A stretch of 64,000 nt of DNA from UBA2883 sp964017965 (GTDB lineage: Bacteria; Cyanobacteriota; Vampirovibrionia; Gastranaerophilales; Gastranaerophilaceae), in NCBI GenBank assembly GCA_964017965.1, contig CAXHNV010000001.1, positions 124,001 to 188,000 of the forward strand, in the 5' to 3' direction. The stretch's first letter is position 1; the number at the start of each line of letters is the position of its first letter. The position numbers and the translations under genes are program-made. Below are positions 18,714-27,839 of this stretch, piece after piece. The notes beneath the pieces are model-generated. The model was not told where the DNA came from and made no database searches. It was given only the letters and a program-made list of their open reading frames with translations.

Positions 18714-20018
18714 TTACTTGCTTTCTACAGGAGTTTTAGCTTCATCCGCACCTCTTAGAGCAGGTTTTTCTGTCGTTTTACAAGCAGGTGCTTTATAACC
18801 CGGTTTCAAATAGTCAGGAATAGGTTCACCACACTCGTTAAGCAAGATTCGCATAGCTTCCTTAAGCTGTACGTCGTCCTTATTCTTAACGTCATCAGCA
18901 GTTAACTTAACCTCAACGTCAGGCGTAATACCTTTCTTATGGATATCAGTTCCGCTCGGTGTCAAATATTTTTGGATAGTAATATTAACACCCGCATCAT
19001 CAGATAATCTGTTAATCTCTTGAACTAAACCTTTACCAAAAGTCTGTTCACCAACAAGAATTGCTCTACAGTTATCTTTCATAGCACCGCTGAAAATCTC
19101 ACTCGCAGATGCTGAACCCTTGTTTACAAGGATAACCAACGGTTTATTGGTAATTCTAAACTTAGCAGCTCTTGTTGTATCTTTATAACCGTTTCTATCT
19201 ACAGTACTAACGATTCCGCCGCCTTGTAAGAACATATCCGACATCAAAATAGCGTTAGTCAACAATCCGCCCGGATTAGAACGTAAGTCCAAAATATAAC
19301 CTTTTTTAGTTCTGCTTGTTGTCTTCAAGATGTTCAACACCTCAGAAGCAGCATTCTTACTAATAAATGAGCTCAATCGAATATACTGAATACTGTCAGG
19401 TATTCTTGTCTCAATAGGTGTTTTCAAAGACACTGACTTAATCTCAATCTCGTCACGCGTAATAGTGAATTTCTTAATCTCATCCTTACGTTTTACAACT
19501 AAAGTAACACTTGTACCTTTGTCACCCCTAATCTTTTCTGCAGCCTTATCGATAGTAATACCTTTTGTGCTTGCTCCGTCAATCTCAAGAATCAAGTCAT
19601 CAGTCAACATGCCGGCTTTATAAGCAGGAGATCCCTCAATTGGAGCGATAACAACCAGGTTACCGTCTTTCATACCAATCTGAATACCAATCCCTTGCAA
19701 AGAACCCTTGATAGAAGAAGTTTCTTCAGCAAACTCTTTAGGGTCCAAAAATCTTGTATAAGGGTCATTCAAACTTGCCAACATTGTATCAATCGCAACG
19801 TAAGCGTCGTCTTTAGTTCTCAACTTGCCGTCATATTTATGACGCCAAATATTCCAGTCCTGTGAATTATCAGTCTGATCAACATACTTGAGGTTAATCA
19901 GTCTCCAAACTTCATCATAAAGCTGGTCCGGCGTAGCACCAAACACACTCGGTACCGCCATAAACATCATTACTAAAACATTAAACAATATAAAATTTTT
20001 CTTATTTAAAACTTTCAA
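18714..20018 (-). CDS. ctpA: Carboxyl-terminal processing protease (S41 family)
   Basis: The 434-residue exported protease has a signal peptide or anchor (residues about 8-27, FILFNVLVMMFMAVPSVFG), a PDZ domain (about 95-175) and an S41 catalytic domain. The nucleophile serine lies in NKGSASASEIFSG and the general-base lysine in GEQTFGKGLVQ. It would trim C termini of periplasmic or secreted proteins. The start codon is TTG, supported by a strong AGGGAGGGG ribosome-binding site; a good promoter sits at 20057-20086. It lies downstream of flhA on the same strand but has its own promoter. Confidence 0.93.
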   Translation of the reverse strand: MKVLNKKNFILFNVLVMMFMAVPSVFGATPDQLYDEVWRLINLKYVDQTDNSQDWNIWRHKYDGKLRTKDDAYVAIDTMLASLNDPYTRFLDPKEFAEETSSIKGSLQGIGIQIGMKDGNLVVIAPIEGSPAYKAGMLTDDLILEIDGASTKGITIDKAAEKIRGDKGTSVTLVVKRKDEIKKFTITRDEIEIKSVSLKTPIETRIPDSIQYIRLSSFISKNAASEVLNILKTTSRTKKGYILDLRSNPGGLLTNAILMSDMFLQGGGIVSTVDRNGYKDTTRAAKFRITNKPLVILVNKGSASASEIFSGAMKDNCRAILVGEQTFGKGLVQEINRLSDDAGVNITIQKYLTPSGTDIHKKGITPDVEVKLTADDVKNKDDVQLKEAMRILLNECGEPIPDYLKPGYKAPACKTTEKPALRGADEAKTPVESK

Positions 20019-20056
20019 ATTAACCCCTCCCTAATCGGATATCGTACGTTTCTCAC

Positions 20057-20086
20057 ATTATACACTAACTAAATTTTTATTTCCAA
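20057..20086 (-). promoter_or_regulatory. Sigma-70-type promoter of ctpA
   Basis: On the minus strand TTGGAA (20081-20086) is separated by 18 bases from TATAAT (20057-20062), leaving a leader of about 30 bases before the TTG start. The -10 context TAGTGTATAAT also occurs at the fliH promoter. Confidence 0.6.
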
Positions 20087-20107
20087 TAACAGATAGTCTA
20101 ATCTTTT

Positions 20108-22186
20108 CTAACCGGCTTCGCCGATAGTATCAACCGCTTCTACCCTGATATCAGTAATCAATTCTGAATAAGAGATTACAACAATAGTCGGGATATGACG
20201 TTCAAGCAATTGGAATAACGGCAGCCTGATTCTTGGTGAACATAAAATAACCGGCTGTTTACCGATATTCTGGTGTGCTCTCATCAACGTCATAGCCGTA
20301 GATTCAATCAAGTCTTGAACCTGCATAGGATTCAACAAGAACATTGTACCCAACTCTGTTCTCTGACAGCTGTCATCAAGCACTTTTTCCCACTCAGGTG
20401 ACAACGTCAAAGCATACAAAATATTGTCTTCCTGAACGTTTGTCAAACAAATCTGACGACCCAGAGCTGCCCTCAAACGTTCTGATAAGATATCGGGCTC
20501 TTTCGAGAACCTCGCATAGTCACACAAACGTTCAAACACAAAGATAATATCCTTGATAGAAACTTTTTCTCGAATAAGGTTAACAAAAATCTTTCTCAAG
20601 TCACTTGTAGAAATAATCGCAGGAACAAGGTCGTTAACAAGCGTAGGGTCTTGAGAACGAACCAATTCCATAAGCTTAAGAACGTCTGTCTTAGTCATAA
20701 CCTCATCAACGTGTTTTCTCACACACTCTTGTAAGTGGGTAACAAGAACATCTGTCGCGTCAACCGCCGTAACGTTTTTATTAGCCTGAGCGTCATCACC
20801 GTTAATCCAGTAAGCCTGAGTTTGATAAGTAGGATCAACAGCAATAATCGCATCATCAGGAACATTCTTTCTCACAGCGTCCCATTGATCCGCAATAACC
20901 ATATATTTACCCGGATATACATAACCCGTAGCAACAGTATTACCACGTATAGAAATCATATACTCATTAGCCTCAAGAGCTGATGAGTCCATAATACGAA
21001 TATTTGGTAAGATATAACCGAGTTCATCAGTAACCCGTTGACGTAAAGCTGCAATCTTAGCAAGCAACTGACCTTCCTGATCCGGATCGGCAATAACTAA
21101 AAGACCGGCACCAACCTGTAAACTCAATACGTCAACACCAAGTCTTTCGTACATCTTGTTAGGGTTAACAAGGTCTTGCATATTTTGACGAACATTTTCC
21201 AACTGACCTAACTGTGACTGAACGTCAGCATTGATAAGTACAGAGAACCCTGCAATAGTCAAACCGATTGAGAATATCAAGAACGGTACAAACGGTAAGC
21301 CCGTAATAGGACAGGTAACCGTAATCAAGAACAAGAACGCAGCCGCGAAGAATAATGAATACGGCTTGTTCATAATTTGTTGTGTCAAATCAGAACCCAA
21401 AGAAGAAGCGTCAGCAGACGCACGGGTCATCACGATACCTGCTGCGATTGACATCAATAGTGAAGGAACCTGAGCACACAAACCGTCACCGATAGTAAGG
21501 ATTGTATACTTACCAACCGCTTCACCCGGAGCCAAACCGTTCATCAAACAACCGATAATCAAACCGCCGACAATGTTAATAATAGTAATGATGATACCTG
21601 CCATAGTATCACCCTTAACGAACTTCATCGCACCGTCCATAGAACCGAACAAACTTGATTCTCTTTGTAAGTCTTCACGTTTTTTAACCGCTTCTTCCGG
21701 TGAAATCAAACCTGCGTTAAAGTCGGCATCGATTGTCATCTGTTTACCGGGCATCGCGTCTAACGCAAAACGCGCAGATACTTCGGCGATACGCTCAGCA
21801 CCCTTTGTGATTACCATAAACTGTACAACAGTAATGATAAGGAAGATTACACCACCGACGACCATATTACCACCGGTAACGAAGTTCCCAAAAGCGTCAA
21901 TAACCTCACCCGCTTCACCTTTAGAAAGAATCAAACGGGTAGAAGCAATAGAAAGCACCAGCCGGAACATCGTACCCAAAAGAATAATCGTAGGGAACGC
22001 AGCCAATTCAAGCGGTTTTTGGATATACAGAGATATCATCAACAGAACAACACCCAGCGTGATATTCAACGAAATCGAAAAGTTGATAACCCACGTCGGC
22101 ATCTCCATTAACAGAATCAAAATCAGGATGATGACAAATACCGCCAAACATATTTCACTTATCGGTTTACTGCCTTCTGCTGCCAT
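20108..22186 (-). CDS. flhA: Flagellar/type III export apparatus membrane protein FlhA
   Basis: The 692-residue protein is the FlhA/SctV export-gate component. The N-terminal half (about 1-325) has about eight hydrophobic segments. It carries the conserved cytoplasmic loop (AERIAEVSARFALDAMPGKQM, followed by DAD) and the GDGLCAQVPSLLMSIAAG segment. The C-terminal half (about 350-692) is the cytoplasmic nonameric ring domain that receives substrates and chaperones. Length equals E. coli FlhA (692). The ATG overlaps the fliH stop (TAATG), so the two are coupled. Family motifs fit flagellar FlhA better than injectisome SctV, but I cannot separate them with certainty by eye. Confidence 0.95.
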   Translation of the reverse strand: MAAEGSKPISEICLAVFVIILILILLMEMPTWVINFSISLNITLGVVLLMISLYIQKPLELAAFPTIILLGTMFRLVLSIASTRLILSKGEAGEVIDAFGNFVTGGNMVVGGVIFLIITVVQFMVITKGAERIAEVSARFALDAMPGKQMTIDADFNAGLISPEEAVKKREDLQRESSLFGSMDGAMKFVKGDTMAGIIITIINIVGGLIIGCLMNGLAPGEAVGKYTILTIGDGLCAQVPSLLMSIAAGIVMTRASADASSLGSDLTQQIMNKPYSLFFAAAFLFLITVTCPITGLPFVPFLIFSIGLTIAGFSVLINADVQSQLGQLENVRQNMQDLVNPNKMYERLGVDVLSLQVGAGLLVIADPDQEGQLLAKIAALRQRVTDELGYILPNIRIMDSSALEANEYMISIRGNTVATGYVYPGKYMVIADQWDAVRKNVPDDAIIAVDPTYQTQAYWINGDDAQANKNVTAVDATDVLVTHLQECVRKHVDEVMTKTDVLKLMELVRSQDPTLVNDLVPAIISTSDLRKIFVNLIREKVSIKDIIFVFERLCDYARFSKEPDILSERLRAALGRQICLTNVQEDNILYALTLSPEWEKVLDDSCQRTELGTMFLLNPMQVQDLIESTAMTLMRAHQNIGKQPVILCSPRIRLPLFQLLERHIPTIVVISYSELITDIRVEAVDTIGEAG

Positions 22187-22914
22187 TATTCAATGCTCCT
22201 TAATGCCATTTGAACAATACCAAGCTGAGCCTCAACAGTAGCGTCAATCATACCGTTATTCGTTTGGATAATACAACCGCCTTCTGTTACAGCCTCATCA
22301 GAAAGTATCGACAACTTAGTCTCCATACCGATAGACTTAATCTTTTCAGGCAAAGTATCTTTCAAATACTGAACCTGAATAGGATTAACCCTTAAAACAA
22401 TCTTCGGTTCGTTCTTAGATAACATCCTAAGAGCGTCCATAACCGTATCTACAACCATTTGAATGTCAGTAGCAGCCTCGTGCTTAATAACTTTTTGCGC
22501 AATATTCATACTCAATTCAAGAATATTAGGAGCAATCTCGTTAAAGATTCTATCTTCCGCTCCCATAAAAGCACCCAGCACATTTTTAAAAGCTTCAACC
22601 TCAGCAGCAGCCTGCTGTAACCCTAAATTATACCCTTCCTGATAAGCGTTTTGTTTAATTTGAACAGCTTCTTCCTGAGCACGAGAAACGAGGTTTCTGT
22701 CATCAATACGTCTGTAACCGCGTCTTCTGTTGCCTGTTCTTCTTTCGCTTCTCTGAGTAAAATCAATATTATCAATATCAAAAACTTCAAGCTCTTCCCT
22801 TTGAGCTATCTGCTCAGGGGTTTCAACGGGTTCTTCAACAGGAGCCTCAACGCTCTCAACAACCTCCTCATTCACCTCGTCATTTAATTTAGCTCGTTTT
22901 CTTTTGATTATCAT
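22186..22914 (-). CDS. fliH: FliH/SctL-family stator protein
   Basis: The 242-residue protein has a charged N-terminal tail. It then has the FliH core of long helices with spaced glycines (YQEGYNLGLQQAAAEVEAF) and a C-terminal domain with the family pattern (LRVNPIQVQYLKDTL, later GGCIIQTNNGMIDATVEAQL). FliH binds the export ATPase FliI and docks it near FlhA; fliI is not next to it here. The gene lacks a ribosome-binding site, and a TATAAT box ends eight bases before the ATG with GGGACA 17 bases further upstream. It lies between a FliG-like gene and flhA. Confidence 0.88.
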   Translation of the reverse strand: MIIKRKRAKLNDEVNEEVVESVEAPVEEPVETPEQIAQREELEVFDIDNIDFTQRSERRTGNRRRGYRRIDDRNLVSRAQEEAVQIKQNAYQEGYNLGLQQAAAEVEAFKNVLGAFMGAEDRIFNEIAPNILELSMNIAQKVIKHEAATDIQMVVDTVMDALRMLSKNEPKIVLRVNPIQVQYLKDTLPEKIKSIGMETKLSILSDEAVTEGGCIIQTNNGMIDATVEAQLGIVQMALRSIE

Positions 22915-22922
22915 AATAATAT

Positions 22923-22951
22923 ATTATACACTATCCCGTAACGATTGTCCC
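22923..22951 (-). promoter_or_regulatory. Promoter of fliH
   Basis: On the minus strand GGGACA, 17 bases, then TATAAT (22923-22928), then eight bases to the ATG. The 12-base string GGATAGTGTATA occurs both at this -10 and at the end of the upstream FliG-like gene. Confidence 0.5.
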
Positions 22952-22953
22952 AA

Positions 22954-23970
22954 CTATACACTATCCTTAATATACTTCACAAGCAACTCTGCAACCTTAA
23001 GCGGAACCGGTTCGTAATACTCACCCTCATAAGCCTGAGAAATAAACCTCTTAACAAACGGCCGTTCAGGTTTTACAAGCTGTTCGACCTGTTCCATATC
23101 GTGTTCGGCAAAGATTTTGTCCATATTCTTAACCATAGTTCGTTCAGAAAGTTTTTGTTTCTTAGGGATAACAATCTTCAAATCTTCCAAACATTGAAGA
23201 GCATAGTTAATATCAACCTGCGCTTCCAGTTTTGGAGTTTTAACATAAGAAACAATCTCTTCCGCTACTTCCGGCGGGAACTTAGCTAAAACTTCTTCCA
23301 CACGCTCATTATCAATCCGCTTGAGAACCATAGCGATTGCTTTCATCTTAGTAACCCGGGCTTCACCAACACCCATATTAACCGATTGTGCAGGCTGCTG
23401 CGGAACATGTTGTTGAGGAGCCTGTGCCTGCGCAGCAGCCTGAGCCTGAGCAGCTGCAGCCTCTTCTTGTTCCTGAACCTGTCTTGCCATTTCATCAATA
23501 TTAGACTGACTTACAGCTTTTTGAGAAATTTCGTTCGAAATAACACCGCGTTTTTCCAAATCATCGATAGCTTCTTTATAAGTCTTGTCTACGTGGTGTT
23601 CAATCAACTGCAAAGTCTTATCCTGCGGAATATTCTTCTGGATTGCCTGTTTTGAAATCTCAAAAATAGTAAATGCAATCTTTTGCATAACACCGTCCCA
23701 ATGCTCAGGCATAATCCCTGAGTGAACCAAATCGATAGATTTGTGGAACGACCATTCCGCAATAATCTGAGTAACAAACACTGCCTGATCTGCGTTAAAA
23801 TTCAACTTTTCGTCGTTAGAAATAGCTTCACCGGCAAGTAATGTAAAGTTTGTAAGGGTTTTGACAACATAATTCTTCTGCATCTCATTGAAATTGGCAG
23901 GTACTAATTCCCCTGCCTGAGATGACATCATTTGCGCAAATTCTTTATAATCAAAACCTTCTATAGCCAT
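22954..23970 (-). CDS. FliG-like flagellar/T3SS basal-body protein (divergent)
   Basis: The 338-residue protein sits where fliG is expected, between fliF and fliH, and has FliG length. The second half fits FliG-type helical repeats (AIAMVLKRIDNERVEEVLAK followed by FPPEVAEEIVSYV, then a helical C-terminal part). The first 160 residues are helical but do not match the usual FliG N domain. A linker rich in Gln and Ala (about 163-196, QEQEEAAAAQAQAAAQ) separates the halves. The canonical FliG torque-helix pattern is not obvious. It may be a switch protein, or an adaptor replacing it. No ribosome-binding site; a strong promoter ends seven bases before the ATG. Confidence 0.6.
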   Translation of the reverse strand: MAIEGFDYKEFAQMMSSQAGELVPANFNEMQKNYVVKTLTNFTLLAGEAISNDEKLNFNADQAVFVTQIIAEWSFHKSIDLVHSGIMPEHWDGVMQKIAFTIFEISKQAIQKNIPQDKTLQLIEHHVDKTYKEAIDDLEKRGVISNEISQKAVSQSNIDEMARQVQEQEEAAAAQAQAAAQAQAPQQHVPQQPAQSVNMGVGEARVTKMKAIAMVLKRIDNERVEEVLAKFPPEVAEEIVSYVKTPKLEAQVDINYALQCLEDLKIVIPKKQKLSERTMVKNMDKIFAEHDMEQVEQLVKPERPFVKRFISQAYEGEYYEPVPLKVAELLVKYIKDSV

Positions 23971-23977
23971 ATTCTAT

Positions 23978-24005
23978 ATTATAATACCATTTATTTTTTG
24001 TTCAA
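23978..24005 (-). promoter_or_regulatory. Strong sigma-70 promoter of the FliG-like gene
   Basis: TTGAAC (24000-24005), 16 bases, TATAAT (23978-23983), then seven bases to the ATG. Transcription is predicted to start at or one base before the start codon. Confidence 0.65.
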
Positions 24006-24022
24006 GAACTTAACATTTCTGT

Positions 24023-25663
24023 TTACTGTTCAATCCAGCTTCTGATTTTTTCAGCACCTTCTGCTTCGTCAAATGTTTCAAACTCTTCTCTAAGTTCAGC
24101 TAAAGCGTCCTTAAGTGGAGTGATATCAACATTTTGAGGTATAGCACGGGTATTTATTTCTTCTAACAAGTTTTGTTTCATTTCATCTTGTTGAGCTAAC
24201 AAATCAGCTGCACGTCTGCTAACATCCTGTAATTGACGTTCTTGTTGCATAGCTCTTTCTCTCAATACACCGAGTTCGCCTTCGTGTTGATCTCTCATAG
24301 TTTGTAAACGTTTAGAGATAAATCTGTGTCCGATAATCAAGCTTAAGCCTACAAGAGCTACCGCTAACCACCAAGGGTTACCTGTTTCTTCAGGTTTAGG
24401 TAATTTTTCAGGGTTATCTGATGCAAGGTAAGGGTCGTTTGAATCGTTGAACGCAACCGTTACATTTTCTGCTGTAGCCTTAGGGCTTGCTGCTTTTGCA
24501 ACTAACTCTTTCAATTCTTCAACTGACATATCAGGCGGCATAGCAGCCTTGTCTAATGTAACCGCGATAGAAATATCTTCGATTGTACCTTGTGCAATAA
24601 ATTCATTAGTTTCAATCTTTGAAACACCATATTGAGTTTCTTTTGCAGTTCTTGAATAGTTTCTGTTTTGAGAAGAATCTGCTCCGCCACCAGGTAATCC
24701 GTTTGGTAAGTATACACTAACCGCGTTAGTATTTTTGTTACTGTCAGCAGTTTGGTCGCCTAAACCTTCTGAGAACGTTTGTTCTGTAATAGAAGTTTTT
24801 GTATTAGGGTCATAATATGTAGTATGTTTTTGTGTAGGAGCTTGCTTCAAGAAGGTACTAACTGTTGCAGCAAAGTTACCTTTACCAACAAGTCTGTTCA
24901 ACTGTTCACGAACTTTTTGCTCCATATATCTATCGTTTTCACGCATTCTTTCTTGTTGTTCATCACCCGGAGACAGAATACTGTTATATACATTACCGTT
25001 TGTATCCGTAATTGATAAATTTTCGTTTGTCAAACCTGATACACTACCAATCAGCAAGTTAGTAATAGCCTTAACTTTAAATGAATCCAACTTATCACCG
25101 CTTGGCATATCAAGCTGAACAGTCGCCGTAATAGGTTTTTGGTTAGATGAGAACATAGTTTGTTCAGGGATTGAAATAAATACAGACGCGTTTTGGATTG
25201 GAGGAATCTTTCTGATTAACCTTGCCAATTCACCGTCAATCGCCCTTACTAAACGAATCTTTTTATCTTCTTTGGTAGAAGTAAAGTCACCTTTATCGAA
25301 CATTTCAAGCCCGACGTTCTGGTCCATAAGACCGCTTTTAACAATAGCTAATAAGGCTCTGTCTCTTTCAGATTGGGTGTATTTACTTAAAAAGATAGTT
25401 GATTTGGAACCGTCAACTTTTCTTTCGGCTTTTATACCTTCACGTGCCAAAAGTGCTTGAATTTCAATAGCTTTACCGAGGTTATCGGTTGTTAACAAAT
25501 CAAGAGGAACTTTGATAATTTTCTCTTTAACGACCGCAGCTCCTTTATTTGCATTGACAGATGAAACAACCGCTATAGTTAAAATAAGTGCAAATAGTAT
25601 TACACCCACAGCGAGCACACCTATCAGAAAATTTTTGTTATTTAATAAAGCTTTAAAATCCAT
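24023..25663 (-). CDS. fliF: Flagellar MS-ring protein FliF
   Basis: The 546-residue protein has the FliF layout: a transmembrane helix at about 14-34, the YscJ/FliF ring domain (about 50-225, with SVFISIPEQTMF and the NLLIGSVSGL segment), a long periplasmic collar region, and a second transmembrane helix at about 425-443 (WWLAVALVGLSLIIGHRF). A cytoplasmic tail of about 100 residues is predicted to be a coiled coil, longer than the short FliG-binding tail of typical FliF. That tail, with the divergent FliG neighbour, suggests an altered cytoplasmic interface (inference). fliE lies 51 bases upstream on the same strand. Confidence 0.92.
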   Translation of the reverse strand: MDFKALLNNKNFLIGVLAVGVILFALILTIAVVSSVNANKGAAVVKEKIIKVPLDLLTTDNLGKAIEIQALLAREGIKAERKVDGSKSTIFLSKYTQSERDRALLAIVKSGLMDQNVGLEMFDKGDFTSTKEDKKIRLVRAIDGELARLIRKIPPIQNASVFISIPEQTMFSSNQKPITATVQLDMPSGDKLDSFKVKAITNLLIGSVSGLTNENLSITDTNGNVYNSILSPGDEQQERMRENDRYMEQKVREQLNRLVGKGNFAATVSTFLKQAPTQKHTTYYDPNTKTSITEQTFSEGLGDQTADSNKNTNAVSVYLPNGLPGGGADSSQNRNYSRTAKETQYGVSKIETNEFIAQGTIEDISIAVTLDKAAMPPDMSVEELKELVAKAASPKATAENVTVAFNDSNDPYLASDNPEKLPKPEETGNPWWLAVALVGLSLIIGHRFISKRLQTMRDQHEGELGVLRERAMQQERQLQDVSRRAADLLAQQDEMKQNLLEEINTRAIPQNVDITPLKDALAELREEFETFDEAEGAEKIRSWIEQ

Positions 25664-25714
25664 TTTACGACACCCTAAGTTTAGTTTTTATTGTATACAA
25701 CGTCTATTTATATA

Positions 25715-26062
25715 TTATACCTGTAATTGCATAATTTTATCGTATGTTTGAATGATTTTACCCGTAATTTGAGTAGCGACGCTAACATTAATTTCAGCTT
25801 TAGCCATAGCAGTCATAACATCGTGGATATCATACTCATCGCTGCCGTTCATAACACCTTTAAGCATATTATCCGGAGCAGTCAGGTCATCATTAAACTT
25901 TTCAACAAGCCCTGAGAAAACTGATTTAAAATCAGCAGTAGCGGGCTCTTCAACCCTTGATAAACGAGCCGGAGGAATGCCTACCATACCGGTATCAAGT
26001 TTAGTATGCTGCATTCTTGCTTCTAAGCTGTATTTTGGGATTCCGTTAAAACCAAACGTCAT
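25715..26062 (-). CDS. fliE: Hook-basal body protein FliE
   Basis: The 115-residue protein has the FliE size and order: an unstructured start, then a helix with DFKSVFSGLVEKFND, and a C-terminal pair with YDIHDVMTAMAKAEINVSVATQ and a final IIQTYDKIM. FliE joins the MS ring to the rod and is exported by the flagellar apparatus. An AAGAAGG ribosome-binding site lies before the ATG. It begins the fliE-fliF-fliG(-like)-fliH-flhA series; rod genes flgB and flgC, which often precede it, are absent here. Confidence 0.85.
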   Translation of the reverse strand: MTFGFNGIPKYSLEARMQHTKLDTGMVGIPPARLSRVEEPATADFKSVFSGLVEKFNDDLTAPDNMLKGVMNGSDEYDIHDVMTAMAKAEINVSVATQITGKIIQTYDKIMQLQV

Positions 26063-26216
26063 TTTACACCTTCTTCCTTTTGTCTATCAAGGTTTTCTTC
26101 GGTTATATTTGAAATAACTTTAACTACATCGGGGTAAATTCATCCATTTATACTAGTAATTATAGAGATTTCATTCATGTATATAATGACGGTTTTTAAT
26201 AAGTCAACGAAACCAA

Positions 26217-26250
26217 TAAAAAAGGTCGGGGAGAAAAGAAAACCGACCGT
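26217..26250 (-). terminator. Rho-independent terminator of the 42-residue gene
   Basis: Minus strand GGTCGG, a 13-base pyrimidine-rich loop, CCGACC and a run of T. It isolates the upstream small gene from fliE. Confidence 0.75.
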
Positions 26251-26288
26251 TAATGAAATTAGTAGTAGTATACTTGTACACGTTGGAA

Positions 26289-26417
26289 TTAAACGCTTAG
26301 TTCGAACTTGGCGATATAGTAGAGCAGTTCATCAAAGAACTCTTTCACGCCTTCAAGATATAAACACAGCGTTTCTTTAAAACTTGTTGTTCCCGGTAAG
26401 CATAAATCAAAAAACAT
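26289..26417 (-). CDS. Small protein (42 residues), unknown
   Basis: The peptide starts MFFDLCLPGTTSFKETLCLY and continues as an amphipathic, aromatic-rich helix ending FELSV. A perfect AAGGAG ribosome-binding site lies six bases before the ATG, and a rho-independent terminator begins about 40 bases after the stop, so the gene has its own transcript. It is not a known flagellar protein to me. The position upstream of fliE may be chance. Good translation signals make a real small gene likely. Confidence 0.55.
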   Translation of the reverse strand: MFFDLCLPGTTSFKETLCLYLEGVKEFFDELLYYIAKFELSV

Positions 26418-26559
26418 TTTATCTCCTTAAACACTTCGTACATAATTAGATACGGCAAATTTTTATAAAAACTTTAGTAAATTTGAATGATATTTTACAA
26501 ATATTTACAAAAATAATAAAAAAAGCTTGTAATTCAGCTGTGTTTTGCATAATATAATA

Positions 26560-26710
26560 CTTGACTGACTGCCGAAAGACGCTTTTAATGAGCAACAGTT
26601 AATTCGGTAAGAGCGAGTAGAAAGGTGCCAATGAGGTTGGTGTTATTTTAGGGGATTCCCTTTATTACGATAACCACCAAAACCGATTGACAACCGCAAG
26701 AGAAAAGGAC
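26560..26710 (+). promoter_or_regulatory. Structured leader upstream of rpsH
   Basis: The 26418-26715 gap holds AT-rich promoter sequence (TATAAT near 26555, after TTTTGCATAA) and then a GC-richer leader. A long pairing (TTGGTGTTAT with ATAACCACCAA, one bulged C) surrounds the palindrome GGGGATTCCC, and TGCCGAAAGAC lies further upstream. The pattern is typical of ribosomal-protein autoregulatory leaders; the ligand (S8 or another r-protein) is not determined. Confidence 0.5.
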
Positions 26711-26715
26711 AAAAA

Positions 26716-27111
26716 ATGAACACAGATCCAATAGCAGATATGCTAACAAGAATCAGAAACGCAAACATGGTTTCATTACCTACAGTAGAAATGCCATCAT
26801 CTAAATTAAAAGTTGCATTGGCAAAGTTATTGAAATCAGAAGGTTTCATCGTAGATTATTCTGAAAGAGCTGAAGGCGGCTTCAAGTTCTTAACTATCGA
26901 ATTAAAATATGATGAAAAGAACAAACCTGTTATTACAAACTTAAAAAGAGTTTCAAGACCTGGTTTAAGAAGCTACAGCAAAGCTAAAAACATCCCACAA
27001 GTATTTGGTGGTTTAGGTATTGCTATCGTTTCAACAAGCAAAGGTTTGTTAACAGACAGAAAAGCACGTAAAGAAAACTTAGGCGGCGAAGTATTGTGTT
27101 ATGTATGGTAA
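26716..27111 (+). CDS. rpsH: 30S ribosomal protein S8
   Basis: The 131-residue protein is a full-length S8, with the start TDPIADMLTRIRNA and the C-terminal STSKGLLTDRKARKEN segment that contacts 16S rRNA helix 21. S8 is a primary assembly protein and, in other bacteria, the translational repressor of the spc operon. Here it heads a three-gene group rather than sitting inside a full spc operon. An AAAAGGAC ribosome-binding site precedes it. Confidence 0.98.
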   Translation: MNTDPIADMLTRIRNANMVSLPTVEMPSSKLKVALAKLLKSEGFIVDYSERAEGGFKFLTIELKYDEKNKPVITNLKRVSRPGLRSYSKAKNIPQVFGGLGIAIVSTSKGLLTDRKARKENLGGEVLCYVW

Positions 27112-27191
27112 TAGCTACCAAACATAAAGTCGCACACAAATAAGCAGTTCAATTGGCAGAAAAGCTGCTTAAATCAGAAAAGGAGAAAAAT

Positions 27192-27731
27192 ATGTCACGT
27201 ATTGGTAAAAAACCTATCGAAATTCCATCAGGAGTTGATGTAAATATCGATAATCAAGTAGTTACAGTAAAAGGCCCTAAGGGTACTGAAACTGTATCAT
27301 ATAGAGAAGAAATCAAAGTAAGCGTTCAAGACAACCACATTATCGTTGAACCTTTGAACGACGAAAGAAAAACAGGTGCATTGCACGGTTTAACAAGAAC
27401 TTTGATTGCAAACGCAGTTGAAGGTGTAAGCAACGGATTCGAAAAGAAATTAGAAATCCAAGGTGTTGGTTACAGAGCAAACATGGAAGGTAATAAGCTG
27501 AATATGGCATTAGGTTACTCTCACCCTGTAATCATCGAACCACCTGCAGGTATCACAATTACAGTAGAAGCTAACACTAAAATCTCTGTAAAGGGTACTA
27601 ACAAACAAACAGTTGGTGACGTTGCAGCTGAAATCAGAAGCAAAAGACCACCTGAAGTTTACAAAGGAAAAGGTGTTAGATACGAAGGCGAATACATCAG
27701 ACGTAAAGCCGGTAAAGCAGGTAAGAAATAG
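27192..27731 (+). CDS. rplF: 50S ribosomal protein L6
   Basis: The 179-residue protein starts SRIGKKPIEIPSGV and ends with the conserved KGKGVRYEGEYIRRKAGK. It binds 23S rRNA near the factor-binding site. The start at 27192 is fixed by AAAAGGAG; an in-frame extension to 27153 is not needed. The 80-base gap after rpsH contains a small hairpin (AAGCAG/CTGCTT). Confidence 0.98.
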   Translation: MSRIGKKPIEIPSGVDVNIDNQVVTVKGPKGTETVSYREEIKVSVQDNHIIVEPLNDERKTGALHGLTRTLIANAVEGVSNGFEKKLEIQGVGYRANMEGNKLNMALGYSHPVIIEPPAGITITVEANTKISVKGTNKQTVGDVAAEIRSKRPPEVYKGKGVRYEGEYIRRKAGKAGKK

Positions 27732-27733
27732 GA

Positions 27734-27766
27734 ATTTAATCAGACAACTCGTTGCCTGAATTAAAT
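27734..27766 (+). repeat. Hairpin between rplF and rplR
   Basis: ATTTAATCAG pairs with CTGAATTAAAT (one bulge) and the inner CAAC pairs with GTTG around TC. There is no T run, so it is a processing or regulatory hairpin rather than a terminator. Confidence 0.55.
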
Positions 27767-27839
27767 ATAATTAGTAGCCCGCATAGTCCCTTGTTCAAAA
27801 AGAAATGCAAGAAGGATTGGGCAAAAGGAGAAAAATAAA

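Noticed and set aside
26177..26380. 67-codon plus-strand frame upstream of rpsH
   Set aside because: It runs through the minus-strand terminator and is antisense to the 42-residue gene, which has far better signals.
26575..26650. Possible L10-type leader (TGCCGAAAGAC) upstream of rpsH
   Set aside because: The partner motif and gene order do not match an rplJ leader; only a generic structured leader is claimed.
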